Program-made: the position numbers and the translations under genes
The notes under the pieces: model-generated
Databases searched by the model: none
What the model was told of the DNA's origin: nothing
What the model saw: the letters and a program-made list of their open reading frames with translations, nothing else
DNA from: Hymenobacter swuensis DY53
GTDB taxonomy: Bacteria > Bacteroidota > Bacteroidia > Cytophagales > Hymenobacteraceae
NCBI RefSeq assembly: GCF_000576555.1
Contig: NZ_CP007145.1
Span: forward strand, 1,426,001-1,490,000
Reading direction: 5' to 3'
DNA length: 64,000 bases
Shown: piece by piece, positions 15,056-25,700 of the stretch
How the letters are laid out: each line of letters starts with the position of its first letter
How positions within the stretch are numbered: position 1 is the stretch's first letter

Positions 15056-15928
15056 ATGAAAAAGCTCTCTTTCCTTGTAGGTGCGCTGCTGCTTGCCGGT
15101 GCTGCTAATGCCCAGATTTCTTCCCGTGCCCAGGGTGACAACGCCTCTTCCGTAATGCAGTCGGGCGGTAATAGCAACCAGGCTACCGTAACGCAGCGCG
15201 GTGCTGACAACGATGCTGATATTGAGCAGGTTGGTAGCCGCAACAGAGCCACGCAAACCCAGCTGGAAACCTTCTCGGGTGGTGCCGCCGACGGAGTGGC
15301 CTCGCGTAACTCGGCCCGGGCCGAGCAGCGCGGCAACGATAACACTTCTACCCAGAGCACCAATGGTGATGATAACAGCGCCACGGCGTTCCAGCGCGGC
15401 AACCGCAATACGGCCACGCAAACCCAGAAAAACGAGCAGATTGCTCCCGCCTGGTTCAATGATGCCCGCATCCGGCAGATAGGGGACGACAACACGGCTA
15501 CGCAACTGCAGAACGGTGACGGTAACCTGGCTGTTTCGGAACAGAGCGGCAACCGCAACATGTCGGATCAGAAGCAGAAGTCGGTGGCCGTTGCTGGCAG
15601 CCGGGCCTATACGTATCAGACCGGTGACGATAACAAAGCCTATCAGACCCAGGATGGGGTAGGCCATACAGCTACTATCACGCAGGATGGCAACAAAAAC
15701 ACGGCTGTCCAAACCCAGGATATGGGTGTCAGCAACACCGCGCTGATTGACCAGGATACCAACGAAAACTGGGCCCGTCAGTCGCAGCATGGCAGTGGCA
15801 ACTCCGCCGAAACCTATCAGGGCCAGAGCGGCTACGGTGGAACTGGGGCGCAGGCAGGCCGCCAGTGGAGCGACATTTCGCAAACGGGTAACCTGAACTC
15901 AGTTGTTGTTCGTCAGGACCACCCATAG
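15056..15928 (+). CDS. Curli-type amyloid repeat protein, major subunit (CsgA-like)
   Basis: A 290-residue secreted protein with signal peptide MKKLSFLVGALLLAGAANA. The mature part is built from about ten imperfect Gln/Asn-rich units of about 20-22 residues with the curlin pattern Q-x-G-x2-N-x-A (for example VMQSGGNSNQATVTQRG, QIGDDNTATQLQNG, ITQDGNKNTAVQTQ). Such repeats stack as beta-arches in the extracellular fibre. Length and position right after its own promoter suggest it is the main fibre subunit, but CsgA and CsgB roles cannot be separated by sequence alone. Interruptions such as ETFSGGAADGVASR break the repeat period. Confidence 0.85.
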   Translation: MKKLSFLVGALLLAGAANAQISSRAQGDNASSVMQSGGNSNQATVTQRGADNDADIEQVGSRNRATQTQLETFSGGAADGVASRNSARAEQRGNDNTSTQSTNGDDNSATAFQRGNRNTATQTQKNEQIAPAWFNDARIRQIGDDNTATQLQNGDGNLAVSEQSGNRNMSDQKQKSVAVAGSRAYTYQTGDDNKAYQTQDGVGHTATITQDGNKNTAVQTQDMGVSNTALIDQDTNENWARQSQHGSGNSAETYQGQSGYGGTGAQAGRQWSDISQTGNLNSVVVRQDHP

Positions 15929-16017
15929 TTTTTCTCCCCGCAGGCACGGAGCGCTACTTGTTGAGTGGCGCTCCGTACTCGTTTATACAGTAGGCCTCCT
16001 CAACGAGCACAACTGAT

Positions 16018-16599
16018 ATGAAAAAACTTCTGAACAGTGCAGCACTGCTGGTAGCACTTTTGCTGTTACTGCAGCCTGCCCGGGCACAACAGGCCTCCGA
16101 TGACGATGAACTAGGTGGGGCCAGTGCCCTCGTACGGCGTGTAGGCAGCCTAGATGAAGTCCGGCAACTGCTGGCTACCCCCGGTACTCGCAACCAGGCA
16201 ATGCTGGTGCAACAAGGTAACGCCAACCGGCTCACCGTCGACCAGCAGGCCCTCACCGGCTCCGCCAGCAATCTGGTCCAACTTGAGCAGATAGGCGACT
16301 ACAACCTCCTGAACGTCCAGCAGCAGGGTAGTGGCCTGGAGCAGCGAGTTGTGCAGCAGGGAAACGGCAACGAAGTAGCCAGCCGTATGCGAGGCTCTGA
16401 GGTAGAGTCGGTTATCAGCCAGTCGGGCAATGCCAACAGGGTGCAGCAGGACCTGAATGTAAACCAGCGCACGTACGTAATTGAGCAGACCGGGGGCCGC
16501 AACGAGCTGATTCAGCGCGAAAATAGCCAGGGTACCCCGGTTGGCTACGAAGTACGGATGACAGGCAACATGCGCGTGGTAATTGAGCACGGACCTTAG
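16018..16599 (+). CDS. Curli-type amyloid repeat protein, minor subunit (CsgB-like)
   Basis: A 193-residue secreted protein with signal peptide MKKLLNSAALLVALLLLLQPARA. A non-repeat segment (DDDELGGASALVRRVGSLDEVRQLLA) precedes five or so curlin-like units (MLVQQGNANRLTVDQQ, LVQLEQIGDYNLLNVQQQG, VVQQGNGNEVASRM, VISQSGNANRVQQD, VIEQTGGRNELIQ). It is shorter and less regular than its neighbour, and ends with a non-repeat VRMTGNMRVVIEHGP. It is likely the nucleator or a minor subunit. It starts 89 nt after the major subunit; a terminator follows. Confidence 0.8.
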   Translation: MKKLLNSAALLVALLLLLQPARAQQASDDDELGGASALVRRVGSLDEVRQLLATPGTRNQAMLVQQGNANRLTVDQQALTGSASNLVQLEQIGDYNLLNVQQQGSGLEQRVVQQGNGNEVASRMRGSEVESVISQSGNANRVQQDLNVNQRTYVIEQTGGRNELIQRENSQGTPVGYEVRMTGNMRVVIEHGP

Positions 16600-16633
16600 A
16601 GCAATAGAACTATTCTTTTGAAGCAGGGAAAAG

Positions 16634-16675
16634 AGAAGCCACACAAGGTAATGTGTGGCTTCTCTTTTTTTTGTG
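16634..16675 (+). terminator. Terminator after the curli subunit genes
   Basis: A stem formed by GAAGCCACACA and TGTGTGGCTTC around GGTAA, followed by a run of T. It lies in the apparent 5' extension of the next gene and so argues for a later start there. Confidence 0.8.
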
Positions 16676-16749
16676 CTTATTTTCATATATTATTTTGTTT
16701 TAATTATATAAATTGTTTCCTTTCTGCAATTATTCAAACCTCTCATCTT

Positions 16750-17139
16750 ATGTGTTCATTCATCTTGACTTCTTGGTTCTTCATCTTTGCAGGCAGCATG
16801 CAGATGCCTCTTGGCAATGGGTGGGCCGGCAGCGAATACCAAGCTAAGCTTGAGGCCCGGCAGCAGAACGGGCAGTTGCTTATTCTTGCTCACGGTGTCA
16901 ATAATGGCAATATGGAAGCCCAACTCCGGTACGAAATGCAAGCCGAGCGGACCGGAGCAGCAGGCACCTCACGCAACACCCAAAGCGGCCGTTGCCGGCT
17001 TGGAGCGGGCCGGGATGTAGTTGTCTCGCAACTGACTTTTTCAGTTTCCCCTGCCGATGCTTACACCATCAGCCTGCGCCTGCTTGATACGCAGGGCAAC
17101 GAAGTAGCTGCGGACTCTCTACAGTATACCGGCCAATAG
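16750..17139 (+). CDS. CsgH-like curli accessory protein
   Basis: A 129-residue product. The N-terminus from ATG 16750 (MCSFILTSWFFIFAGSMQMPLG) is hydrophobic and may be a signal or anchor; earlier starts would run through a terminator and very AT-rich DNA. The rest is a small beta-sandwich-like domain: EYQAKLEARQQNGQLLILAHG, LRYEMQAERTGAAGTS, TQSGRCRLGAGRDVVVSQLTFSV and YTISLRLLDTQGNEVAADS. This order of blocks is what I know from CsgH, a periplasmic inhibitor of premature amyloid formation in alphaproteobacteria. The match is by eye and the N-terminus is uncertain. Confidence 0.6.
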   Translation: MCSFILTSWFFIFAGSMQMPLGNGWAGSEYQAKLEARQQNGQLLILAHGVNNGNMEAQLRYEMQAERTGAAGTSRNTQSGRCRLGAGRDVVVSQLTFSVSPADAYTISLRLLDTQGNEVAADSLQYTGQ

Positions 17140-17186
17140 TACTTTTTCCTGCTCCTCCCAATTCCACCCTCTCTCTCTCTGGTTTT

Positions 17187-18713
17187 ATGCTGCTCTCTGT
17201 TGCCCGCTCCCGGGCTATCTGGCTGTGGTTGATGCTGTGCTGCGTGCTATTCGTTTCTTGCGAAGAAAATACGGTTGATCCTACCCGATATGGGCGGCTG
17301 GAAGGCCAGGTATTGGATGCCCGCACGAATCTGCCGTTGGCTAATGCGTCCGTAGCCACCACTCCTGCTACCAGTTCCTACGTTACGGATGCGCAGGGTC
17401 GCTTCTCCATTGATCAGGCCCCAGAAGGCAAGCTGGCAGTCACGGTAAAGCGTGCTGACTACCGGCAGGAGGTACTGAACGTAACTATTGCGGAAGCGCA
17501 GACGGTTACTGTTGCGGTGCTGCTGGAAAAATCCAGCGCGGTAACCGCACCGGCGGCCCCCAATCGGCCAACCCCCACCGATAAAGCCATCAACCAGCCA
17601 ACAACGGTACAACTGGCGTGGCATCCGGTGAACCCGGTGCGCGGCGACACACTACGCTACGACGTTATTCTGTATGAAAGTAACTCCACTGACCGCCGGC
17701 AGATACTGACTAACTCGAAAGACTCTACAGCTACGGTATCGGGGCTGAAATACAACACCACGTATTATTGGCAGGTAACGGTGCGCAACACCTCAGGTGG
17801 CACTGCCCGGGCCGATATCTGGAGCTTCCAGACTAGAGTGCAACCCGATAACCGGTTCCTGTTTGCCCGGACGGAAAACGGCAATACCGACGTGTACTCT
17901 TCTGATGAAACCGGAGCTAATTTGCTCCGGCTCACCACTTCGGCCTTCATCGAAACCGCCCCCCAGCTGAGTCCTAATCGTGACAGGGTAGCATTTACCT
18001 CCAATGCAACGGGGCAATTCCAGATTTACACCATGAACCGAGACGGCTCGGATATACGGCAAGTGACATTACAGCCGATAGATGGCTATTTCAACCAGGG
18101 TGTCGGCTACCGCTGGTCGCCGGATGGAGCCCAACTGATTTACAGCAGCTACAACAAGCTTTACCGCATCAACCGCGACGGGACCGGCCTGACCCTGCTG
18201 GCCACTGCACCGGCTGACCGGCATTTCCGGGAGTGCGACTGGACTGCCTTAGGCAATAAGATTGTAGTGCAGACAGTAGGCGTAAGTATTTATGATGCGG
18301 AAATTTACCTGCTCAATGCCGATGGCAGCAACCTGGCTCAGCTTGTTGGTAACCTGCCGGGGCGGCTGGACTCGCCTTCCTTCAGCATAGATGGTCGTCG
18401 GCTGATGTACACGCGCGACTTGGATGGCTTCGATAACGGAACTGGCCGCCAACTGAATGCACACGTATTTACCCAAAACCTGGATGGTACCGGCCTAGTG
18501 GATGTCTCGTCTGGGCCGGGCGGTACCGCCGGTGGCGGTAAGCCGATAGGATACAACGACGTGGTACCGCGCTACGCTCCGGACGGATCCAAAATCATCT
18601 TCGTGCAGGTAAATAATGTTACTCAGTCGGTTCCCGACATCTATATCATGGAATTAGACGGCCGCAGCCGAGTCCGGCTATTTCAGAACGCGACATTGCC
18701 GGACTGGAAATAA
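17187..18713 (+). CDS. Lipoprotein with regulatory-like, Fn3-like and TolB-type propeller domains
   Basis: A 508-residue lipoprotein (lipobox LFVSC, Cys25). Domains in order: a carboxypeptidase-regulatory-like beta-sandwich (about 35-110, GRLEGQVLDARTNLPLANAS and TDAQGRFSIDQAP), an Fn3-like domain (about 125-215, TVQLAWHPVNP, LKYNTTYYWQVTV), and a TolB/PD40-type six-bladed propeller (about 220-508) with repeated blades such as TENGNTDVYSSDETGANLLRLT and MNRDGSDIRQVTLQP. It starts 47 nt after the CsgH-like gene, so it probably belongs to the curli transcript. Its role there is unknown; an anchor or docking factor on the cell surface is a guess. Confidence 0.75.
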   Translation: MLLSVARSRAIWLWLMLCCVLFVSCEENTVDPTRYGRLEGQVLDARTNLPLANASVATTPATSSYVTDAQGRFSIDQAPEGKLAVTVKRADYRQEVLNVTIAEAQTVTVAVLLEKSSAVTAPAAPNRPTPTDKAINQPTTVQLAWHPVNPVRGDTLRYDVILYESNSTDRRQILTNSKDSTATVSGLKYNTTYYWQVTVRNTSGGTARADIWSFQTRVQPDNRFLFARTENGNTDVYSSDETGANLLRLTTSAFIETAPQLSPNRDRVAFTSNATGQFQIYTMNRDGSDIRQVTLQPIDGYFNQGVGYRWSPDGAQLIYSSYNKLYRINRDGTGLTLLATAPADRHFRECDWTALGNKIVVQTVGVSIYDAEIYLLNADGSNLAQLVGNLPGRLDSPSFSIDGRRLMYTRDLDGFDNGTGRQLNAHVFTQNLDGTGLVDVSSGPGGTAGGGKPIGYNDVVPRYAPDGSKIIFVQVNNVTQSVPDIYIMELDGRSRVRLFQNATLPDWK

Positions 18714-18732
18714 TCTCATTCTACGTTTGCGC

Positions 18733-18780
18733 ACGGACCCGGCCCCATTTTGCTTGATGCGAAATGGGGCCGGGTCCGTT
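18733..18780 (+). terminator. Terminator-like hairpin at end of curli locus
   Basis: An 18-bp perfect GC-rich stem (18733-18750 with 18762-18779). The T-run after it is weak. Confidence 0.6.
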
Positions 18781-19254
18781 AGGACTTTGTTACCGAGTGA
18801 GATATATAAAACGTTAAATATTAAACAATAAAAAAATAGGAATATGGTAAGACCTCAGCTTGGTGCCACTGTAGGATTCAGCCACAGCTAGCGGATAATT
18901 CAGGACTTAATAAATTAAGAACGAAGAAGTATCAAGTTTGTAGAGTATTTTTGCGTGGATAATAACGCCGCAAAATCAGATGTAGTAAACCATGAATAAT
19001 TTGAATATATATAGAATGGAATTTTTTGATAATATGTTGTTTGCTGATAAGTGGTATTTTTGGCACGAATTGTGAAAATGGTGCGTTCCGGTAAAAGATA
19101 ATGCAGTATTATATTTGAATAATGCATGCAGGTATTGAAAATATCCTCATCCATTGCTGATCCTTTTGCGTAAACTCCGCTGATCAACGTCTGAGCACAA
19201 AGTCAACTTCGGTCCATTTTTCTTCTTCTGAAACTTTCTTCTTTTTGCATAATT
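18781..19254. other. AT-rich intergenic region before the first T9SS adhesin
   Basis: About 470 nt of strongly AT-rich sequence without a credible gene. A perfect -7-like TATTTTTG is at 18946-18953, about 300 nt before the next start codon, which would give a long leader. The last 50 nt before the gene are T/C-rich. Composition is unlike the GC-rich coding DNA around it. Confidence 0.5.
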
Positions 19255-22200
19255 ATGAAAAAATCTTACTTGAGTACGGTACCCTTAATCAGCCGACCTT
19301 GGCTTTGGGTAGTGCTACTGATGGGCTTGTTCGCTCCGCTTGTTATGCAGGCCCAGAGCATGAGCTATCAGGAAACTTTTAACGGTTTGCAGGCACGTGA
19401 AGCCATTTCCTCGGCACAGACAGCCGGAGAGTTTGACGAAGACCAGCTGGTGTATAGCGGTACTGCTATTGCTTCGCCGGGTGCCAATCCTAACAACAAC
19501 AACCCCAGCAACTACACTGGGGCCAGTGGTGGACGTAGCATTGTGTTTGCAGAACCTAACCCCTCAACGCAGGGAGTACAGGTAACCCCAAACACTGACT
19601 ACACCCTGATTATTGATGGGTTGAACACGACAACTGCCGGCACGGGTGCTAACCCACGCTTGGAGTTTGGTTTGTTTCGCAGTGCTGGTTCGCAGACGGC
19701 TGCTACCAATGAGTTCATTGCTGAGTATAGCTTGGATGGTGGAGCCAACTACACCAACATCGGTTTTACCCGTCCCGCTGCTAGCGGAAGCTGGGAATTC
19801 GTAGCTGTAAACACTACTATTCCGGCTGCCACCAACGTACGTGTTCGTTTCACGCGGGTAGGCAATGCTAGCACCCGTCAGTACCGTCTGGACGACTTCA
19901 GGCTACGTGCGTTGGCTCCTGCGCTGTTCATTTCACCAGCCAGCCTGATCTTCCCTAACACTACGGTTGGTACTCAGTCGGCTGCTCAGCAGGTCACTGT
20001 CACGGGTACCGACCTGACTAACGCCGTAATCGTAACAGCTCCGAGTGGTTTCTTGGTGCGCACAGGCTCCGATGCTTATGCTTCCACGGTTACTTTGACA
20101 CAGGATGTAAATGGCGGTGTCAACCAACAGGTTGATGTGGTGTTCGTACCTACTGTAACCGGTTCGTACTTCTCACAGATATCGGCTGCTAGCACAGGCG
20201 CTACCACTGTTACCACCAATGTGGCAGGTAATGCTACTGCGCCGCCGCCATCTTTGACGGTAAGCCCGATTGCGCTGCCGGACTTCGGCTCGGTGCAGGT
20301 AGGTCAGGTTTCTGCTGCCCAGACGTTCAACGTACAAGGTTCCAACCTGACGAACAACGTAGTGGTTACTCCTCCAGCCGGTTTCCAGATTCGTCTACCT
20401 AACGGTACGTTCAGTTCTGCTGCCATTACCTTGGTACCTTCTGCCGGTTCCGTGAATCAGAACGTTGAAGTTCGTTTCCAGCCTACTGTTGACGGTAACT
20501 ACAATGCCCAGGTTACAGTGACTTCAACCGGCGCTCCAGCTTCGGGGGTAGGGGTCAGCGGCACCGCCACTCCGGCTCCTACGGGTCCTTTCATCGTAGC
20601 CAATCCTACAGCTATTGACTTCGGAACCGTTTCAGCCAGTGGTTCAGCCCAAACGCTGACCTTCTCGATCAATGCAGGCAATCTGACGGCTCCTCTGGTG
20701 CTGACCGGCTCGAATAACAACATCGTATTCCGTGATGCTACTGCTGGCGGTAGCTTTGTGAACGGTCCGATTACCATCAACCCGGCCGCCGATGGCTCAG
20801 TTTCAATCCGCAACATTGAGGTACAACTGACTGGTCCAATTGCTTCGGGTCCGTTCAGCGGCAGCATCACTGCCTCGAGCACTGGCGCTACCAGCGTAGT
20901 AGTAAGCATTACCGCAAACAGCACGGGTAATAACTCAGTTATTAACGCTTCCGGTAACCTGAGCCTGTTCTCGACGGTGCCTGGTGTTGCTTCTTCGGTA
21001 CAGTCCTATACGCTGTCGGGTTCAAACCTGCTCCAGGACATTACGGTAGCTGCCCCCCAGTATTTCCAAGTGTCTCTCGATGCTACGTTTGCTGGCGTGA
21101 CTACCACCGGTAACACGATTGTAGTTCCTCGCAACTCTGGCTCAGACGTAACAGCTACCACGGTATATGTTCGTTTCCTGCCGCCTTCTGCTCTAAGCTC
21201 TTCTTCGCTGATTCTGAACTCCAGCAGCCCCGCAGTTTCGCAGGGTATTCCAGTGGCCGGTACCAGTGAGCCGACTATCCAGATTGCGAATGGATTCCAG
21301 GAAGTTCGCAACGTAGTTATCAACACTACTTCTGCATCGCAGGCATTGACCATCAATGCACAGCGCGTACTCCAGCCTGTTACGATTTCAAAAAATCTGT
21401 CGTCTAACCCGCTGAACCCCGGCAATGTGGCGCAGTTTGAATTGTCGCTGGACAACGTGACGTTCACAAACTCTGTGACGCTAACGCCGAATACTACTAC
21501 GTACAGCATCAACCAGCCCATTTATGTGCGCTACAAGCCTACGTACTTAGGTTCGGCTCAGTCGACGCTGCAATTCCAGAGCAATGACTTCGCTAACAAA
21601 TCAGTACAGGCCTTCGGTGCCAACGACCTGTTGTCGGCTCGTTCGATTGACGTAGAGCCTACTCTGCGTAGCACTGCTACGGTAACCCGGAACAATACTA
21701 CTGCTACGGTAACCTTCAATCTGCCCGCTAACTACGCTGCATTAGGCTATGGTGAAGGTCGACTGATTGTAGCCAGCACTAACTCGGAACTACCAGCTAC
21801 CAGTCAGCCTGCAGATGGTAACTCGTACCAGACCGGCAACCAGACCTATGGCCAAGGCCCGCAGATTGCTCCAGGTTTCTTCGCGGTGTATTCCGGTTCA
21901 AACCAGACAGTAGTAGTAGATGGCCTTGATTTGGCAACAACCTATTATTTCTACACTTTCGAATACAATAACATTGATAACAACTTCAATGTGAGCGTAA
22001 TCGGGGCTGAGAACTATCTGTCGCCGCCGGTGCCAAACACCATTCCCGGTATCATTGCTCCTTCGCCGCTGCCCGTTACGCTGGTGTCTTTCTCGGCCAA
22101 AGTGAAAGGTAACCAAGTTGCGCTGAACTGGGTAACTGCTTCGGAACTGAACAACAAAGGGTTTGAGGTACAGCGTAGCCGTGACGGCCGTTCGTTTGAA

Positions 22201-22596
22201 ACTATCCTGACCCGTGAGGGTAAAGGCACCACGAGCGCCACTACTACTTATAATGAGGTTGATAAGAAGCCACTTAACGGCCTTTCTTACTACCGCCTGA
22301 AGCAGGTAGATCTGGACGGCTCGTCGAGCTTCAGCTCGCTAGTGACCGTTAACTACCTGAACTCGGGCGAGGTGACGATGTACCCGAACCCTGTGCAGGA
22401 TCAGCTCACGATTGACGTAGCTGGTTCGGCTGAAGGTGTAACTGCTGTTATTACCGATATGACTGGCCGCCTCATCAGCACCCGTAAGCTGGGCGCTGAT
22501 AGCAAGCTGGACATGACGAATCTGCAGGCCGGTACTTACTTAGTAACGGTTGGTGAGGGTGACGCAAAAGTGACCCGTCGTATTGTGAAGAAGTAA
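19255..22596 (+). CDS. Giant T9SS-exported surface protein with repeated beta-sandwich domains
   Basis: A 1113-residue protein. After a signal peptide (WLWVVLLMGLFAPLVMQAQ) comes a jelly-roll or MAM-like domain (about 35-220, beginning YQETFNGLQ and ending VRFTRVGNASTRQYRLDDF). Next are about five tandem beta-sandwich repeats opening LFISPASLIFPNTTVGTQSA or LTVSPIALPDFGSVQVGQVS (about 222-790), then an Fn3-like PVTLVSFSAKVKGNQVALNW tail. The end (VTMYPNPVQDQL to GTYLVTVGEGDAKVTRRIVKK) is a type A T9SS sorting domain. Its codons are less GC-rich than most of the window. It is probably a cell-surface adhesin or matrix protein; no enzyme motif is seen. Confidence 0.85.
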   Translation: MKKSYLSTVPLISRPWLWVVLLMGLFAPLVMQAQSMSYQETFNGLQAREAISSAQTAGEFDEDQLVYSGTAIASPGANPNNNNPSNYTGASGGRSIVFAEPNPSTQGVQVTPNTDYTLIIDGLNTTTAGTGANPRLEFGLFRSAGSQTAATNEFIAEYSLDGGANYTNIGFTRPAASGSWEFVAVNTTIPAATNVRVRFTRVGNASTRQYRLDDFRLRALAPALFISPASLIFPNTTVGTQSAAQQVTVTGTDLTNAVIVTAPSGFLVRTGSDAYASTVTLTQDVNGGVNQQVDVVFVPTVTGSYFSQISAASTGATTVTTNVAGNATAPPPSLTVSPIALPDFGSVQVGQVSAAQTFNVQGSNLTNNVVVTPPAGFQIRLPNGTFSSAAITLVPSAGSVNQNVEVRFQPTVDGNYNAQVTVTSTGAPASGVGVSGTATPAPTGPFIVANPTAIDFGTVSASGSAQTLTFSINAGNLTAPLVLTGSNNNIVFRDATAGGSFVNGPITINPAADGSVSIRNIEVQLTGPIASGPFSGSITASSTGATSVVVSITANSTGNNSVINASGNLSLFSTVPGVASSVQSYTLSGSNLLQDITVAAPQYFQVSLDATFAGVTTTGNTIVVPRNSGSDVTATTVYVRFLPPSALSSSSLILNSSSPAVSQGIPVAGTSEPTIQIANGFQEVRNVVINTTSASQALTINAQRVLQPVTISKNLSSNPLNPGNVAQFELSLDNVTFTNSVTLTPNTTTYSINQPIYVRYKPTYLGSAQSTLQFQSNDFANKSVQAFGANDLLSARSIDVEPTLRSTATVTRNNTTATVTFNLPANYAALGYGEGRLIVASTNSELPATSQPADGNSYQTGNQTYGQGPQIAPGFFAVYSGSNQTVVVDGLDLATTYYFYTFEYNNIDNNFNVSVIGAENYLSPPVPNTIPGIIAPSPLPVTLVSFSAKVKGNQVALNWVTASELNNKGFEVQRSRDGRSFETILTREGKGTTSATTTYNEVDKKPLNGLSYYRLKQVDLDGSSSFSSLVTVNYLNSGEVTMYPNPVQDQLTIDVAGSAEGVTAVITDMTGRLISTRKLGADSKLDMTNLQAGTYLVTVGEGDAKVTRRIVKK

Positions 22597-22620
22597 GGCA
22601 GCTACTGTCAGAAACTTTTC

Positions 22621-22656
22621 AAAAAAAGGCCTTCCCATTTGGGAAGGCCTTTTTTT
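22621..22656. terminator. Terminator between the two T9SS surface proteins
   Basis: A 16-bp perfect stem (22621-22636 with 22641-22656, loop ATTT) with A-run and T-run ends. Confidence 0.9.
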
Positions 22657-22715
22657 GTTTTTAGTCTTAACCATTTCATAATACTTTATAATATGACAAC
22701 AGAAAGTATAAATTG

Positions 22716-22723
22716 TACTTTTG
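22716..22723 (+). promoter_or_regulatory. -7 promoter element of the second T9SS surface protein
   Basis: TACTTTTG matches TAnnTTTG and lies 41 nt before the ATG at 22765. Confidence 0.6.
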
Positions 22724-22764
22724 TAATTGCTTGAAAAAAGGCGCTCACTGTTTCCTAACGGCCT

Positions 22765-25700
22765 ATGTTGCACTTACGTACTCGCTCATTCTTCTTTCAG
22801 GGAGGCCAGATTACATTACATATACTGACAGCACTGCTGTTACTGATCTGTCCGTCCTTAGTTAAAGGTCAGGTTGTCATCAGCCAGATTTATGGGAGCG
22901 GCAATGCGGGTGGAGCTACTTACCGCAACGACTTCATAGAGTTGTTTAATCGGGGTACAACTCAGGTTACTATGACCAACTGGTCAGTGCAGTATGCGTC
23001 TAGCAGTGGGATATTCACTGGGAAAACCACTATAAGCGGAACCATAGGGGCCGGCAAATACTACTTAGTGCAAATGTCTGGTGGCACAACAAATGGCGTT
23101 GCGTTACCTGCTCCTGATGCTATGGGTGGTATTGATATGAGTGGTTCTGCGGGGAAAGTCGCGCTGGCCAATACTACTGCCACTGTCACCTTCAATGCTC
23201 CTAGCAACTTTTCCGGCAACGTGGTGGACTTTGTGGGCTACGGTAGTGCCGCCAATGCCTACGAGGGCAATGGTCGGGCTCCTGCCCCAAGTACTACCAC
23301 CAGTGTAACACGCCTCAGTGGCGGCTGCACGGATAGCAACAACAACAATACTGACTTCGAGCCGGTGGCCGTTGCACCCCGCAACTCGGCTACGGCGGCG
23401 GCCTTATGTAGCACGGCCCCGATTATTACCGGTTTCACGCCACAGACGGGGACGGTCGGAACAGTGGTAACCATCAGTGGTACTAATCTGGCGACTATTA
23501 CAGGCGTCACCTTTGCCGGTATTAGTGCCACTAACGTTTCGGCTACTGCCAGCAGCGTAACCGCTACTGTGGCGGCCGGAACGCCCATTGGTGCGGCGGC
23601 AGTGGTGCTGAGCGACGGAACCACCGCGTACAGCGCTACAAGTACTTTCGACGTAACGGCTCCTACTCCAACGCCGGCCATTACAGGCTTTACGCCCGAC
23701 CGTGGCCCAGTCGGTACGGTGGTTACTATCAGCGGAACAGATCTTACCGGGGCTACTGTTGTACGCTTCAATGGGACAGCGGCTAGTAGTTACACCGTTA
23801 CGAATGCTACCACCATAACGGTAACGGTTCCAACTGGGGCGACAACCGGCTCTATTACGGTCACTATGGCCGGCGGTACAGCCACCTCCGGCACCAGCTT
23901 CAGCGTAGAAAATGCGGTGCCAACGCTTACCGGCCTTGATCCGGGTACACAGGTTGCAGGTGCAGCTAGCTTTACGCTAACGGCCACCGGGACTAATTTT
24001 CTGCCTTCCTCCGTTCTGGACTTTAATGGTTCGGCCCTTAGTACTACCTACCTTTCTGATACGCAGCTAAGCGCCACGGTACCGGCAACTGCCATTGCAA
24101 TGGCCGGATCCTATCCGGTGACGGTTATTTCCCCGGCACCCGGGGGCGGTACGTCTGGGGCAGTAGCGTTTATCGTTTCGGTGCCGTTTGCGGGGCTAGT
24201 GGAGCCGTTTGAGCAGGGTAGCAAAAGTTCGTACGCTACCGGAAACGTGACATTTGCCTCGGGTTTCTGGGAACTGAACAACGCCTTGGTAGGCACTTCC
24301 GCCAACGATGCTAAAAACGGTACTAAATCGGTACGGATTCAGAGTACCGGCTTGCTGACGATGCTGTTCGACAAAGCTGGCGGCGCGGCTGATATAACGC
24401 TTAAAGCAGCCAACTACGCCGGTGACACGGGTGGTACTTTTGTAGTAGAAGTATCGGTTGACCAAGGCGGCACCTGGAGTCAGGCGGGTAACACCGTCAA
24501 CCTAACTTCCACTGCACTGGCTACGTTCAGCTTTACCGTCAATACCGCAGGTAATGTGCGGCTGCGCGTGCGTAAAATCGGGGGTAGCCGCATCAACATC
24601 GATGATGTGACTATTGCGGATTACGTACCCACTAACGGCCCGGAAATAGATCTGGTGCAGAATGCCAGTTCAATTCCCTCTAATGGAACCTATGATTTTG
24701 GCTTCGTAACTGTAGACAATACTGCCTCCAGCACGTTCACCATCCGCAATCTGGGTACTTCTGATCTGACGCTGGGTAACCCGGCCGTGCAACTCACCGG
24801 CTCTGCCAATTTCACGCTGACGGCGCAACCAACTGCCACGGTTCTGGGCAGCGGTAGCAGCACAACCTTTACTGTCACGTTCGCGCCCACTGCTACCACT
24901 CCGCAAACCGCCACGCTGCGCATTGCCAGCGACGATGCCGACGAAAGCCCGTATATCCTGAATCTCACTGGGGCCGTGCCGCCTACTTATACCTGGAACG
25001 GTACCGGTACCAACTGGGCCGCCGCCGGTAGCTGGACGCCCAGTCGCTCCACCCCAAGTAGCAGCGACGTGGTAGTGTTTGATGGAGCTATTACGCCAAC
25101 TGCCACTGTAACAGCTGATTTTAGTTCAGTACAAACTATCGGGCAATTACTTATTCGTAATGCGGCCACCGTACTTTTCAACAACACTGGCAACCGGACG
25201 CTCACTATCAGCAACGGCAGTGCTACGGGTTCCGACCTGACGGTTACAGCCGGTTCCAGCCTGACGGTCATGAACCCCGGGAGTACCGAAACCGGCCTCA
25301 CGCTGCAGCTGGGCACTGGTGCCACTGCCGCTATTACCGGAGCGGTAGCATTCGAAGCCGCAAGCTCCAACACCGGAGCCCACCGGTTACTGGGGAATGG
25401 GACCAACAGCATTGAGTTTCTGAGTGGTGGTTCGTTCAGGAGCGGGTTGAACGTGGCCGGAAACCCATTTGGAGCCCTAACAGCCTATACCGGCAGCGTA
25501 ATTTTTCGCAACGGCTCCCGGCTGGAGCAGGCCGGTGGTCTGCAGCCTTTCGCCGTTACCGCGCCGGGTTCGGTTATTACGCTGGAGCCTACCAGCCGAT
25601 ACGTGTATAGTATCCCGGATAATAACTCGGTGCCGCCACTCAGTAGTCGTACGTTTGGCCACCTGGAGTTCAACGTGGGTACTGGCGTAAACACCTCCTC

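Noticed and set aside
18915..19187. A 90-codon minus-strand frame in the AT-rich gap
   Set aside because: Composition is that of AT-rich non-coding DNA (many Tyr, Thr, Ile, Asn), with no motif and no promoter.
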